64,000 nt of DNA. Source: CALKXV01 sp965228905. GTDB lineage: Bacteria > Pseudomonadota > Alphaproteobacteria > Rhodobacterales > Rhodobacteraceae. Positions 7,800 through 15,674 of the stretch are shown here, piece after piece. Made by a program: the position numbers and the translations under genes. The DNA lies in NCBI GenBank assembly GCA_965228905.1, contig CBDDII010000003.1, positions 2,232,001 to 2,296,000 of the forward strand. Reading direction: 5' to 3'. The notes under the pieces were generated by a model, which was not told the DNA's origin, did no database searches, and saw only the letters and a list, made by a program, of their open reading frames with translations. Numbering within the stretch: position 1 is the stretch's first letter; every line of letters starts with the position of its first letter.

Positions 7800-8399
7800 A
7801 TGGCGCATATCGACTATTATCTCGCGACGATTTCCCCGAATTGCTATCTGGCGGGCACCCGGCCTCAGGAAGTGGCAGCGAAACATGGTGCGACATTGAC
7901 CTACAAGCCGCTGGACATCATGGGCTTGTTCGCGCGAACCGGCGGTGTGCCGCCCGGTCAGCGCCATCCCTCGCGGCAGGAATACCGTTTGATCGAGATC
8001 GAGCGGAGTGCGAAACTGCTGGACATGGCGGTCAATCCGAAGCCCGCACATTTTCCGACCAATCCCGCCCCGTCGTCCTATGCGCTGATCGCGGCCCAGA
8101 GTGCGGGCGGTGGCGATCTGGCCGCTTACGTGGCAGGTATCACGCGGGCCTGTTGGGCCGAGGAAAAGGACATCGCCGAGGATGATGTGATAAAAGACTG
8201 TCTGAAAGCGGCGGGTTTCGATCCTTCTCTGGCCGACAGCGGCTTGCTGAACGGTGCGATGACCTATGAGGCCAACCTGGAAGATGCGGTCAATGCCGGT
8301 GTGTTCGGTGCGCCCTTCTTTGTCACCGATGACGGTGCGCGTTTCTGGGGGCAGGATCGGATCGACCAGTTGGACTTACATCTTGGAGGAAAGCTCTGA
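7800..8399 (+). CDS. 2-hydroxychromene-2-carboxylate isomerase-family (DsbA/GST-kappa fold) protein
   Basis: 199 residues. The start MAHIDYYLATISPNCY places a SPNCY segment where thioredoxin-fold enzymes carry their active site. The C-terminus has VNAGVFGAPFFVTDDGARFWGQDRIDQL, the GxPxF cis-proline region and W-G-Q-D-R-L signature of HCCA isomerases. Family members isomerise aromatic degradation intermediates using glutathione; the actual substrate is unproven. A 2-bp gap to the next gene suggests co-translation. Confidence 0.85.
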   Translation: MAHIDYYLATISPNCYLAGTRPQEVAAKHGATLTYKPLDIMGLFARTGGVPPGQRHPSRQEYRLIEIERSAKLLDMAVNPKPAHFPTNPAPSSYALIAAQSAGGGDLAAYVAGITRACWAEEKDIAEDDVIKDCLKAAGFDPSLADSGLLNGAMTYEANLEDAVNAGVFGAPFFVTDDGARFWGQDRIDQLDLHLGGKL

Positions 8400-8401
8400 T
8401 C

Positions 8402-9151
8402 ATGGCTGCGAAATCGCCCCTTGCCCTGATCCACTGTTCACTTGGACGCGCCGCCATGTGGCGGCCGTTTCTGAATGCGCTCGACGGTTCGATCTCGCCC
8501 CTGTTGATCGAACTCCCCGGTCACGGCCTGGCCGAAGATTATGACGAAAGTCGGGATTTCACCGATCAGGCGATCGAATTGGCGTTGGACGAAATGCCGT
8601 CGGATGCCGTGCCGCTGATCGGCCATTCCTATGGCGCGGCCCTTGCGCTGCGTATCGCGGTCGAGCGGCCCTATCGCGTGAAATCGCTGGTTCTGGTCGA
8701 GCCGGTGCTGTTCGCCGCGGTCAAGGGCAGGTGGGCCTATGACAAGGTGATCCGCGACATGGCCCCGTTCCAGAAGAAGATCGAGGCGGGATCGGTGGCA
8801 ACCGCCGTGCGCGAGTTCCACAAGGTCTGGGGCAAGGGAGAGTGGGACGACCTGTCCTCGGAAGAAAGGGCCTATATGCTGGAACGCATTTCCCTTGTGC
8901 CGAAGGCCGACCCGCTTTTGTACGATGATCGCACGGGGATCCTTGCGCCCGGTCGACTGGAAGAGTTGGACATGCCGGTCACCTTCGTCGATGGCGGTGA
9001 CAGTCACCCCGCGATTGCCGAGATCATATCGACCATTGGCGACCGCATCCCCGATGCCGAATGGGTGACGGTCGGCGGGGCGGGACACATGCTGCCGGTG
9101 ACCCATCCCGACAAGCTGGCCGAGGCTGTGGATGGCCGGTTGCTGATCTGA
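8402..9151 (+). CDS. Alpha/beta hydrolase
   Basis: 249 residues. The nucleophile elbow is GHSYG (near residue 75), with IELPGHG upstream, a candidate acid in DGGDSHP and the catalytic His in GGAGHMLPVTHP near the C-terminus. A soluble serine hydrolase of unknown substrate. It is two bases after the isomerase-like gene and 31 bp before the metallopeptidase, so the three probably form one transcript. Confidence 0.9.
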   Translation: MAAKSPLALIHCSLGRAAMWRPFLNALDGSISPLLIELPGHGLAEDYDESRDFTDQAIELALDEMPSDAVPLIGHSYGAALALRIAVERPYRVKSLVLVEPVLFAAVKGRWAYDKVIRDMAPFQKKIEAGSVATAVREFHKVWGKGEWDDLSSEERAYMLERISLVPKADPLLYDDRTGILAPGRLEELDMPVTFVDGGDSHPAIAEIISTIGDRIPDAEWVTVGGAGHMLPVTHPDKLAEAVDGRLLI

Positions 9152-9182
9152 TCCCGCCCGGCGTGACAATCGGAGAGCGGTT

Positions 9183-9884
9183 GTGATCGCGAAAGCCTTC
9201 AGCATCTTTGTGAACCTTTTGCTGGCCGTGCTTGTTCTGGGCGCGGCCTTGCCCGGTTCGCAGCGGTTTCTGGCCCCTGGGGCCTACGGGTTGACCGAGA
9301 TCGCACCGAACGTCTGGACGGATGCGCCGGGGCGCAGGTCCGAACTTCTGAACCTCGTGGAAACCGCGCGTTCCCGTGTTGCGAATTTCTTTGGGGATGC
9401 AACGCGCCCGGTGTTGATCCTTTGCGGATCGCGAAAATGCGCTCGCGATTTTGGGGTTGGCGGAAACGGCGCTTCTCTTGCCTATCTGGCGGTGTTGGTC
9501 AGCCCCGGTGGTCTGACGGCTGGCACATTGTCCCATGAAATGACCCATTCGCGCCTGCACCGCACCATGGGGCTGAAGAACCTTGTGCGCCAGCCCTATC
9601 CGACCTGGTTCGACGAAGGGCTGGCGACCCATGTGGCGGACCATCCCAACTGGCGGGGCGAGGTGTCCGCGCGCGCCCAGGAGCGGGTCTTGGGCGTGAA
9701 GCGGTTCTGGGACTGGGATGACGCCTATCGCGCGGTCGGTGTCGGGGCGGCCTACCGTGCAGCGGCGGATGAGGTGGCGCGGATCGAGGCCATTGCGGGA
9801 CGCGACGGCCTGTTGGAACTGATCGCCCGCGTGGAAGCGGGCGAGCGGTTTGACGATGTTTTGAGCGAGGTGATGGCGCGTTAG
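9183..9884 (+). CDS. Membrane-anchored gluzincin-type metallopeptidase candidate
   Basis: 233 residues, GTG start. Residues 5-24 form an N-terminal membrane anchor. SHEMTH supplies HExxH at H118, E119, H122, and TWFDEGLA supplies a third ligand at E145, the HExxH-plus-WxxEGLA arrangement of gluzincins (peptidase MA-like). The catalytic domain is likely outside the cytoplasm. No homologue is named with certainty; substrate unknown. The stop overlaps the tpiA stop by 4 bp. Confidence 0.7.
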   Translation: MIAKAFSIFVNLLLAVLVLGAALPGSQRFLAPGAYGLTEIAPNVWTDAPGRRSELLNLVETARSRVANFFGDATRPVLILCGSRKCARDFGVGGNGASLAYLAVLVSPGGLTAGTLSHEMTHSRLHRTMGLKNLVRQPYPTWFDEGLATHVADHPNWRGEVSARAQERVLGVKRFWDWDDAYRAVGVGAAYRAAADEVARIEAIAGRDGLLELIARVEAGERFDDVLSEVMAR

Positions 9885-10618
9885 GCGAGGGCGGCGATGA
9901 TCCCGCCGAAATCCTCGGCTTTCAGAGAGGCACCGCCCACAAGGGCGCCATCGACGTTGGAGACCCCGAAAATCTCGTCCGCGTTCGAGGGCTTGACCGA
10001 TCCGCCGTAAAGCAGGCGCATCCCGTCGGCCTCGTCACCGAAACGATCCTTCAGCCGGGCGCGGATGTCGTCGTGAACCTCGGCGATTTCTTCCAGCGTC
10101 GGCACCTTGCCCGTGCCGATGGCCCAGACCGGTTCGTAGGCGACGACCGTATTTGCCGCCGTCGCGCCCTCGGGGACCGAGCCGATCACCTGCGTACCAA
10201 CGATGCCAAGTGTCTTGCCTGCCTCGCGTTCCTGCAGGGTCTCGCCGACGCAGACGATCGCGATCAGACCGGCCCGCCAGGCGGCTTCGGCCTTGGCGCG
10301 GACAATCGCATCGCTTTCGCCGTGATCCGTCCGCCGTTCGGAATGGCCGACGATGACGTAAGTACCGCCCGCGTCGGCGATCATTTCCGCCGAGATGTCG
10401 CCGGTATGTGCGCCCGAGGCATTGGCGTGGCAATCCTGACCGCCCGTCGCGATGGCAGAACCGGCGGCGTCGGACAGGCGCGACAGCAATGTCGCAGGTG
10501 GGCAGATCAGCACGTCGCAGGCCGGGGCCGGGTGTGCTTCGGCCAGCGCGCGGATTTCGGCAAGGCTGTCGCCCTTTCCATTCATCTTCCAGTTTCCGGC
10601 GGCCAGTTTGCGCATCAT
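9881..10618 (-). CDS. tpiA: Triosephosphate isomerase
   Basis: About 245 residues. Conserved motifs are GNWKMNG, VIVGHSERR (catalytic His) and AYEPVWAIGTGK (catalytic Glu), with the phosphate loop YGGSVKPSNA. It interconverts DHAP and glyceraldehyde 3-phosphate. Two adjacent ATGs (10618 and 10615) overlap the stop of the TfoX-like gene (TGATG arrangement), indicating translational coupling. Either ATG could be the start. Confidence 0.97.
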   Translation of the reverse strand: MMRKLAAGNWKMNGKGDSLAEIRALAEAHPAPACDVLICPPATLLSRLSDAAGSAIATGGQDCHANASGAHTGDISAEMIADAGGTYVIVGHSERRTDHGESDAIVRAKAEAAWRAGLIAIVCVGETLQEREAGKTLGIVGTQVIGSVPEGATAANTVVAYEPVWAIGTGKVPTLEEIAEVHDDIRARLKDRFGDEADGMRLLYGGSVKPSNADEIFGVSNVDGALVGGASLKAEDFGGIIAALA

Positions 10619-10923
10619 CCGTCCTCTCTCAAAGTCTGCAATGTTTCCCGTGCCAGTTCGCAAGCAGCCTGGCTGTCGTCAAGCAGATCTTCGGGCAGGG
10701 ACCAATAGGGCATGGAGTGAAACTGTTCCGCACCATCGGATTGAAGGCGTGCCGCAAGGTCGCCTTTGGCTTTCAGATAAAGCCGCCCTTCGCTGGAGGC
10801 GAGCGCGAAAACGGTGTCGTCGGAATAAAGGCAGATACCGCCGAACATCTTGCGGTGCGTAAGTTGTGGAACGTCTTCAAAGACTTCGCGTGCAAAGGCG
10901 ATGTCGCTGTCGGAGATGCTCAC
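10615..10923 (-). CDS. TfoX N-terminal domain protein
   Basis: 102 residues. The motif RKMFGGICLYSDDTVFAL is the core of the TfoX/Sxy N-terminal domain. It lacks the C-terminal TfoX domain, so it is a short family member whose role in competence cannot be assumed. It overlaps the iscA-like gene by 4 bp upstream and tpiA downstream, forming a three-gene unit. Confidence 0.85.
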   Translation of the reverse strand: MSISDSDIAFAREVFEDVPQLTHRKMFGGICLYSDDTVFALASSEGRLYLKAKGDLAARLQSDGAEQFHSMPYWSLPEDLLDDSQAACELARETLQTLREDG

Positions 10924-11309
10924 GGTTTGGCGGCGTCTTCGCGTTCGGCGGTCAGTTCGTCGACATCCTTGAACTTGATCGATTCCCCGCAGCCGCAGGC
11001 ATCTTCGACGTTCGGATTGCGAAACTTGAAGCCCGATTCCAGAAGCGAGGTTTCATAGTCGATCTCGGTCCCGAAAAGGAACATCTGCGCCATCGGGGCG
11101 ATCATCACCCGCGCACCGTCCTGTTCGACAACCTCGTCCATCGGATCAACCTCGTCGGCGTAATCCATGGTGTATTCCATGCCTGCACAGCCGCCCTTCT
11201 TGATGCCGATCCGAAGGCCCTTGTGGCCCTTGGACTGCATCAGCCTGGCGATTTGCGATACCGCCTTGGGGGTCATGGTGACGGCCTGCTTGCCGGGAAT
11301 ACCAAACAT
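10920..11309 (-). CDS. HesB/IscA-family iron-sulfur carrier protein
   Basis: 129 residues. The three conserved cysteines are present in KKGGCAGMEY and the C-terminal DACGCGES, the [Fe-S] or iron-binding trio of A-type carriers (IscA/SufA/ErpA). It delivers clusters to apoproteins. First gene of the iscA-tfoX-tpiA unit. A DUF59/SufT-like gene lies 2.8 kb away on the same strand. Confidence 0.93.
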   Translation of the reverse strand: MFGIPGKQAVTMTPKAVSQIARLMQSKGHKGLRIGIKKGGCAGMEYTMDYADEVDPMDEVVEQDGARVMIAPMAQMFLFGTEIDYETSLLESGFKFRNPNVEDACGCGESIKFKDVDELTAEREDAAKP

Positions 11310-11336
11310 GAACGCTCTCCGATTGATGCTTTGAAT

Positions 11337-12056
11337 TTAAGGCGTTGTTGGCAGGAATCCAAGGGGTGGCACGGTTTGCATCAGCCAAAGCGTGCCCCAT
11401 GTGGCGGTCATGGCCCATCCGAAGGAGGCGAGCGTGCCGATGATGACGTATTCGGTGACGTTCTGCTTACGCTCGGCATCGAAACGCAGGACCGATTTCG
11501 CCGCGATCAGGAAGCCGATGCCGCCGGGTTGGCCTGCGAAGATCAGGATAAAGATGATGCCGCGCTCCAAAAGGCCGATCCAGCGGCCTGCGTTTTCAAG
11601 GCTTTCCGAGTTGTCCATAGTGTCGGACCACTGGCTGACCAGAAGGGCGACGGCGTGACCGCCCGCGATGGTGGCGGTGATGGCACCGGCAACGAGGATC
11701 ATCGCGGCGGGCAGCCAATCGTAGCTGGCCCAAAGGCCGTGAGCGTAGAGCGTCGGAGACCAGATGGCGACGGCAAGGATCGTTGCGACATGCACGGCCT
11801 GGTCGGCAAGGAAGGACGCGAGTCGGGCGGGCAGGGCATAGGCCTTGATCGTGTCTATGACGATGTGGGCGGCGGCAAGGGCCAGGGGCTCCCAGGCATC
11901 GACGCGCCCGAGGGCGAGTTGAGTGGTAAGAAGGACGATCACACCGTGGAGAAGGAGGGTGCCGGGGCGGCGCTTGGTGGCGACCATCGCGTTGGTTTGC
12001 AAGAGGAAATCGGCCGCGACATGGGCGAGCAGGAGGGCGGCGAGGGTGCTAGTCAT
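11337..12056 (-). CDS. DUF3307 polytopic membrane protein
   Basis: 239 residues with about six predicted TM helices. Conserved polar residues sit in the membrane region: H12-x3-D16-x3-Q20 (HVAADFLLQ), H37, H64-x3-D68 (HIVIDTIKA) and D85-x3-H89, a pattern suggesting an intramembrane metal site. DUF3307 has no assigned function. It overlaps the SatD-like gene by 4 bp (ATGA), so the two proteins are made together, probably under the control of the three palindromes upstream of that gene. Confidence 0.85.
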   Translation of the reverse strand: MTSTLAALLLAHVAADFLLQTNAMVATKRRPGTLLLHGVIVLLTTQLALGRVDAWEPLALAAAHIVIDTIKAYALPARLASFLADQAVHVATILAVAIWSPTLYAHGLWASYDWLPAAMILVAGAITATIAGGHAVALLVSQWSDTMDNSESLENAGRWIGLLERGIIFILIFAGQPGGIGFLIAAKSVLRFDAERKQNVTEYVIIGTLASFGWAMTATWGTLWLMQTVPPLGFLPTTP

Positions 12057-12691
12057 GCCTTTTGTCCCTCAGCGCAATCCATCGCGTAATCCAATGCGAT
12101 GTACCCCGACGCGAATACAGCTTTTGAAATAGCTTGCCTTGATTTGCCAAGTGTTTTTGCAACTTCAGTGTAACTGGCATCAAAGAGCGGCGAGAGAAAT
12201 GCTAGTACTGTGGTCGCCTGCACTGGAGTCCAATCCTTCGAGATGTGTTCTGCCAAGTGGAATATTCCGTCAAGCAGATCGTTACTGGAATGTGCCCAAA
12301 CAACGTTACCTCCTTGTGATTTTAGAAACTCCAACAGATTCCCCGAGGATAAGAAAACGGGGCCTGTCTCTGCATTCAAATCCGGCCCTACATCTCCCTC
12401 AACCTCCCCCTCAGCTATCCCCATATAACTGTCAAATTCACTCCCTTCAGCCCTCAACGCCGCGCGAAACGCAAGCGCGGACCTTAGCGCCATCTCGGGT
12501 CGGGCCAGCACAACCTGCCAGCCATCCCCCCTATGCCGTGTGAAATGCAGGGGCGCGCCGTGCCATTCGGCCTGCGTTTTTGCGCAATCTTCAAGGGCGG
12601 CGAAGGCGCGTTCCACCTTTTCCCGGCCCAATTCTGTTGAATTGACCAGATCTCCGGTGATGACGGCGATATTGCGTGTTTTGCTGTTCAT
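12053..12691 (-). CDS. SatD-like protein: divergent nucleotidyl-cyclase-like domain plus C-terminal HTH
   Basis: 212 residues. Residues 8-125 follow the class III cyclase layout: ITGDLVNST (D14) where cyclases have FxDIxGST, RGDGWQVV (D56) where they have GDGF, then a RSALAFRAAL helix, YMGIAEGEVEG and ETGPVFLSSGNLLE. Both metal aspartates are kept, but the catalytic Asn/Arg of the last motif are not obvious. Residues about 172-196 (SYTEVAKTLGKSRQAISKAV) form a helix-turn-helix. The family resembles SatD (PF16264), which often neighbours DUF3307. GC is lower than in flanking genes. Nucleotide binding or synthesis and autoregulation are inferences. Confidence 0.75.
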   Translation of the reverse strand: MNSKTRNIAVITGDLVNSTELGREKVERAFAALEDCAKTQAEWHGAPLHFTRHRGDGWQVVLARPEMALRSALAFRAALRAEGSEFDSYMGIAEGEVEGDVGPDLNAETGPVFLSSGNLLEFLKSQGGNVVWAHSSNDLLDGIFHLAEHISKDWTPVQATTVLAFLSPLFDASYTEVAKTLGKSRQAISKAVFASGYIALDYAMDCAEGQKA

Positions 12692-12694
12692 TAT

Positions 12695-12771
12695 GCAACC
12701 AATATAGGTTGCGTATCACGAAATGCAACCAATTTAGGTTGCTACCGTGAAAAGCAACCCAAAACGGTTGC
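12695..12771 (-). promoter_or_regulatory. Three phased GCAACC-N6-GGTTGC operator-like palindromes
   Basis: Perfect dyads at 12695-12712 (spacer AATATA), 12725-12742 (AATTTA) and 12754-12771 (CAAAAC). Centres are 30 and 29 bp apart, about three helical turns. The first begins 4 bp upstream of the SatD-like ATG. On the minus strand a -10-like TATATT lies inside dyad 1 and a -35-like TTGCAT overlaps dyad 2 (16-bp spacing), so the mRNA may be nearly leaderless. This is a classic repressor-operator layout. Confidence 0.85.
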
Positions 12772-12818
12772 GAAACCCGCGAGGCGAAGTCACCTCCGCC
12801 CCGTGGATCCTTCGGCTC

Positions 12819-14054
12819 TCAGAGGCCGTGGCAGTTGGCGTAGTAGGTGACCGTGGCGGGCCAGTCGGAGAAGACGCCTTTGACGCCCACGTCCTGGGCG
12901 AGAACGTCGAGGATCTCGAAGTAGTCGCCGTCAGTGTCTATCGCATCGGTGACGCTTTGGAAGTACCAGCCGCCGCCGGTTTTCAGGGGGCCGGAGCGTT
13001 CGAGCGTCCATGTGATGATGTTCAGACCGGCTGTCCTGGCTTCTTCGGCATAGACCGACGGCACCATCTTGTCGCCCTCCAGCGTCACCAGCATCCACAT
13101 TGGCGGCGCGATGTAGCGCACGCCCATGTCGGCCAATTCCTGCATCGTGGGCTTGAAGGTCGTTGCATCCATGAAGTCGATCTCGCCTTCGTCGTCGTCG
13201 AAAGCCTCGTAACGGTCATCGAGATAGACAGCCTGCGCGCCGAATTCCGGTTCGTTCTCGATCCAGTACAGCACGTCGGACAGGTCGAACGACTGCGACC
13301 AGACGTCCGATGCGGGCACATCGGCGGCCTTGTATTCGTCGATCAGCTTTTGGGCATAATCTTCCTGCGAGAACCCGTCGAAGGGCATGTCGACCGATGG
13401 CGATTTCAACTCGGGCGTGAACTTGGCCCCCATGGCGCGGAAAAGCGCGATGGATTCGGCGTGGGTCATCAAGGTGGCACCGTCCGAGAAGAGATCGGTG
13501 CGCCAGCCGGCGGTGCCGCCGAGGTATTCTTCGGGTGTCGTGGCGGCCTTGTTGGCGGCGTCCATCTTGGGATCCAGCGTGCGGAACTCGGCCAGTGTCA
13601 GCTCTGACGTACGGCATTCGGCGGCCGCACCTTTGTCGCCCGAAGCGGGTGCGAAGGGCGAAACGCATTTGTCGGCCAGGGGCGAGGCAACGATGTCGGT
13701 CGTCGTGTGCAGGTCGTTCTGCGCGTGACGGCAGACCAGTTCCTTGTCGGCGGTGAAGGTCACGTCGCATTCAAGGATGCCGGCCCCCTGTCGCGCGGCA
13801 GCCATGTTGCTTTCGACCGTATGCTCGGGGAACATCAGGGGTGCGCCCCGGTGGCCGATGGAGAAGTCGGTGCGTGTTGGCGTCTGGCCGCTACAGGACA
13901 GGAGCTTTTCCTTCAACGGGCTGTCGGCCATCTTGTCGATCAGAAAGAAGGGCCGCGCACCGTATTCAACGGTTGGTTCGCTCATTTGGCCTTGGGCGAG
14001 GGCTGCGGCGGGTGCCAGCAACGCCCCAAGTACGAGGTATCTGCGGAAGGTCAT
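12819..14054 (-). CDS. Glycerophosphodiester phosphodiesterase
   Basis: 411 residues. MTFRRYLVLGALLAPAAALAQ is a Sec signal, so it is probably periplasmic. The GDPD active site is present: GHRGAPLMFPEHTVESN (His-Arg and the EN-type glutamate), ECDVTF (metal Glu/Asp) and CRHAQNDLHTTTD (second His). It hydrolyses glycerophosphodiesters to glycerol 3-phosphate plus alcohol. Comparable to GlpQ-type enzymes; the symbol is withheld because substrate preference is not visible. Confidence 0.92.
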   Translation of the reverse strand: MTFRRYLVLGALLAPAAALAQGQMSEPTVEYGARPFFLIDKMADSPLKEKLLSCSGQTPTRTDFSIGHRGAPLMFPEHTVESNMAAARQGAGILECDVTFTADKELVCRHAQNDLHTTTDIVASPLADKCVSPFAPASGDKGAAAECRTSELTLAEFRTLDPKMDAANKAATTPEEYLGGTAGWRTDLFSDGATLMTHAESIALFRAMGAKFTPELKSPSVDMPFDGFSQEDYAQKLIDEYKAADVPASDVWSQSFDLSDVLYWIENEPEFGAQAVYLDDRYEAFDDDEGEIDFMDATTFKPTMQELADMGVRYIAPPMWMLVTLEGDKMVPSVYAEEARTAGLNIITWTLERSGPLKTGGGWYFQSVTDAIDTDGDYFEILDVLAQDVGVKGVFSDWPATVTYYANCHGL

Positions 14055-14130
14055 GTTTCCCCCTTGGAGTTGGAATTACCCAACCATCAAGGCGGACGCA
14101 GGTGACGCGGGATTTACAGGGATGTGAAGG

Positions 14131-14496
14131 TTACATGAACCCAAGCTCAAGCCGGGCTTCGTCGGACATCATTTCCATGCCCCAGGGCGGTTCCCAGGTC
14201 AGATCGACATCCACCTGCTTGACGCCGGGCAACGGCTCCACCGCCTCGGCCACCCAACCGGGCATTTCGCCTGCGACGGGGCAACCGGGCGCGGTGAGCG
14301 TCATCAGGATCGACACCGCGCCGTCATCGGTGATCTCGATCGTGTAGACCAGACCCAGATCGTAGATATTGACCGGGATTTCAGGGTCATAGACCGAGCG
14401 GCACGCCTCGACCACCGTGTCGAACAAGGGGTGTTCGGTGGACGATGGCTTGATCAGCGGCGCGCCTTCAAGTTGTTCGGTCTGTTCAACGGTCAT
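14131..14496 (-). CDS. DUF59/MIP18-family Fe-S assembly factor (SufT-like)
   Basis: 121 residues. The motif DPEIPVNIYDLGLVY and the conserved cysteine in TLTAPGCPVAGEMP are diagnostic of the MIP18/DUF59 family that helps mature Fe-S proteins. The C-terminus DLTWEPPWGMEMMSDEAR is typical. It stands alone here, without suf genes. The start has an AGGACAGG element upstream. Confidence 0.9.
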   Translation of the reverse strand: MTVEQTEQLEGAPLIKPSSTEHPLFDTVVEACRSVYDPEIPVNIYDLGLVYTIEITDDGAVSILMTLTAPGCPVAGEMPGWVAEAVEPLPGVKQVDVDLTWEPPWGMEMMSDEARLELGFM

Positions 14497-14569
14497 GGCC
14501 TGTCCTTTGATACTTGAGCCTTTATATAGGGATAGAGAGGCTCGGGTAAAGCCGGACAGCGTAACGTTT

Positions 14570-15568
14570 TTACCTGATCCAGTCGGTGATGATCTGCGTG
14601 CAGGCGGCGTTCATCAGGTAGCCATAGAACTTGTGCGGGTTCGATGTGCCGTCCTCGGCATAGCAATTGTAGATCCGCCGGTCGCGGATTTCATCGAGGT
14701 AGCCGAACCTGGTCATCGCCCGGTAGTCCCCCTTCATCGTCGTGTCGTGCGAGATGAAATCATCCACCGCCGCCACGTTATCCCATCTGGTGATGATGTT
14801 CTTCGGGTGTTTGTCGGTGCCGCCGGGGAAATCCCTTTCGTTGGCATCGTAAAGATTGGCCTTCACCCCCGCTTCGCCCAGGGGACAGCCAAGCGTCAGC
14901 CATCGTACCTTTGTGCCCTTGTCCTGGATCGCACGGTATTCGCTCATTCGAGAGAATTTCCACAAGACGTCATAAGCCACCATGCAGCCCATGGAATGGG
15001 ACACAAGGCAGATGTCGTCGCCCTTCATCAACGCGCGCCGCAAGGGGGCCTGCAATCTTTCGCGGATCGCCGAACCGACGCTGCGGCGCATCAGATAGGC
15101 CCCCATATCGGCGGTGGCAAGTTTGATCGCGGCCATGTTGGCGATGGTCATCGTGGTGAGGGCCGAGAAGGTGGAAAGCGCCCAAGCCGCCTCGTCAAGA
15201 AAGCGCAAGTCCTTGTTGGCCTTGACGATCTTGCGATAGGCGGCCTTGTTGAACGTTTTGATCTTTTCCAGATCGTCCAGGGCAGTGACGATGCTGGCCG
15301 AGGGCACGCAGGGCGCGTTTCCAAAGTCGGGGTCTTTTTCGGTCAGATCCTTCCTGGCGCTGGCACTTGCCTCGCCCATGATGAAATTGTTGATGTCGCC
15401 GTAATAGACGATGTCGAGCTTGACCTTGCCACTTTTGAGCTTGGCGGCCTTGGCCGGGTCGGCCCGTTCCAGCCCGGTCAGCAGGGCGCGTTTCTGAAGC
15501 GCGACGTGGGCTTTTTTCGCCGGTTTGGTCGAACGCCCGTGGATCATGATAATGCGTTGGTCAGCCAT
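14570..15568 (-). CDS. Alpha/beta-hydrolase (lipase-like) of unknown function
   Basis: 332 residues. The nucleophile elbow LVSHSMGC puts the serine at residue 192; N-terminal RIIMIHGRS gives the oxyanion strand. Between them is a long helical region. It contains no signal peptide, so it is cytosolic. The start at 15568 has a perfect AGGAGG Shine-Dalgarno. The C-terminal half (THDTTMKGDYRAM-like, NCYAEDGTSNPHKFYGYL) has candidate Asp/His. The specific family is not recognised. Confidence 0.7.
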   Translation of the reverse strand: MADQRIIMIHGRSTKPAKKAHVALQKRALLTGLERADPAKAAKLKSGKVKLDIVYYGDINNFIMGEASASARKDLTEKDPDFGNAPCVPSASIVTALDDLEKIKTFNKAAYRKIVKANKDLRFLDEAAWALSTFSALTTMTIANMAAIKLATADMGAYLMRRSVGSAIRERLQAPLRRALMKGDDICLVSHSMGCMVAYDVLWKFSRMSEYRAIQDKGTKVRWLTLGCPLGEAGVKANLYDANERDFPGGTDKHPKNIITRWDNVAAVDDFISHDTTMKGDYRAMTRFGYLDEIRDRRIYNCYAEDGTSNPHKFYGYLMNAACTQIITDWIR

Positions 15569-15674
15569 AATTGCCTCCTGAATGCTTGAAATGCACCCAG
15601 TCTGGCCGAGGGCCGACCTTTCGCGCAAGGAAATCCTCGTGCGCCTGTTCGTTCGGGTCGTTCGGTGCCGGACC

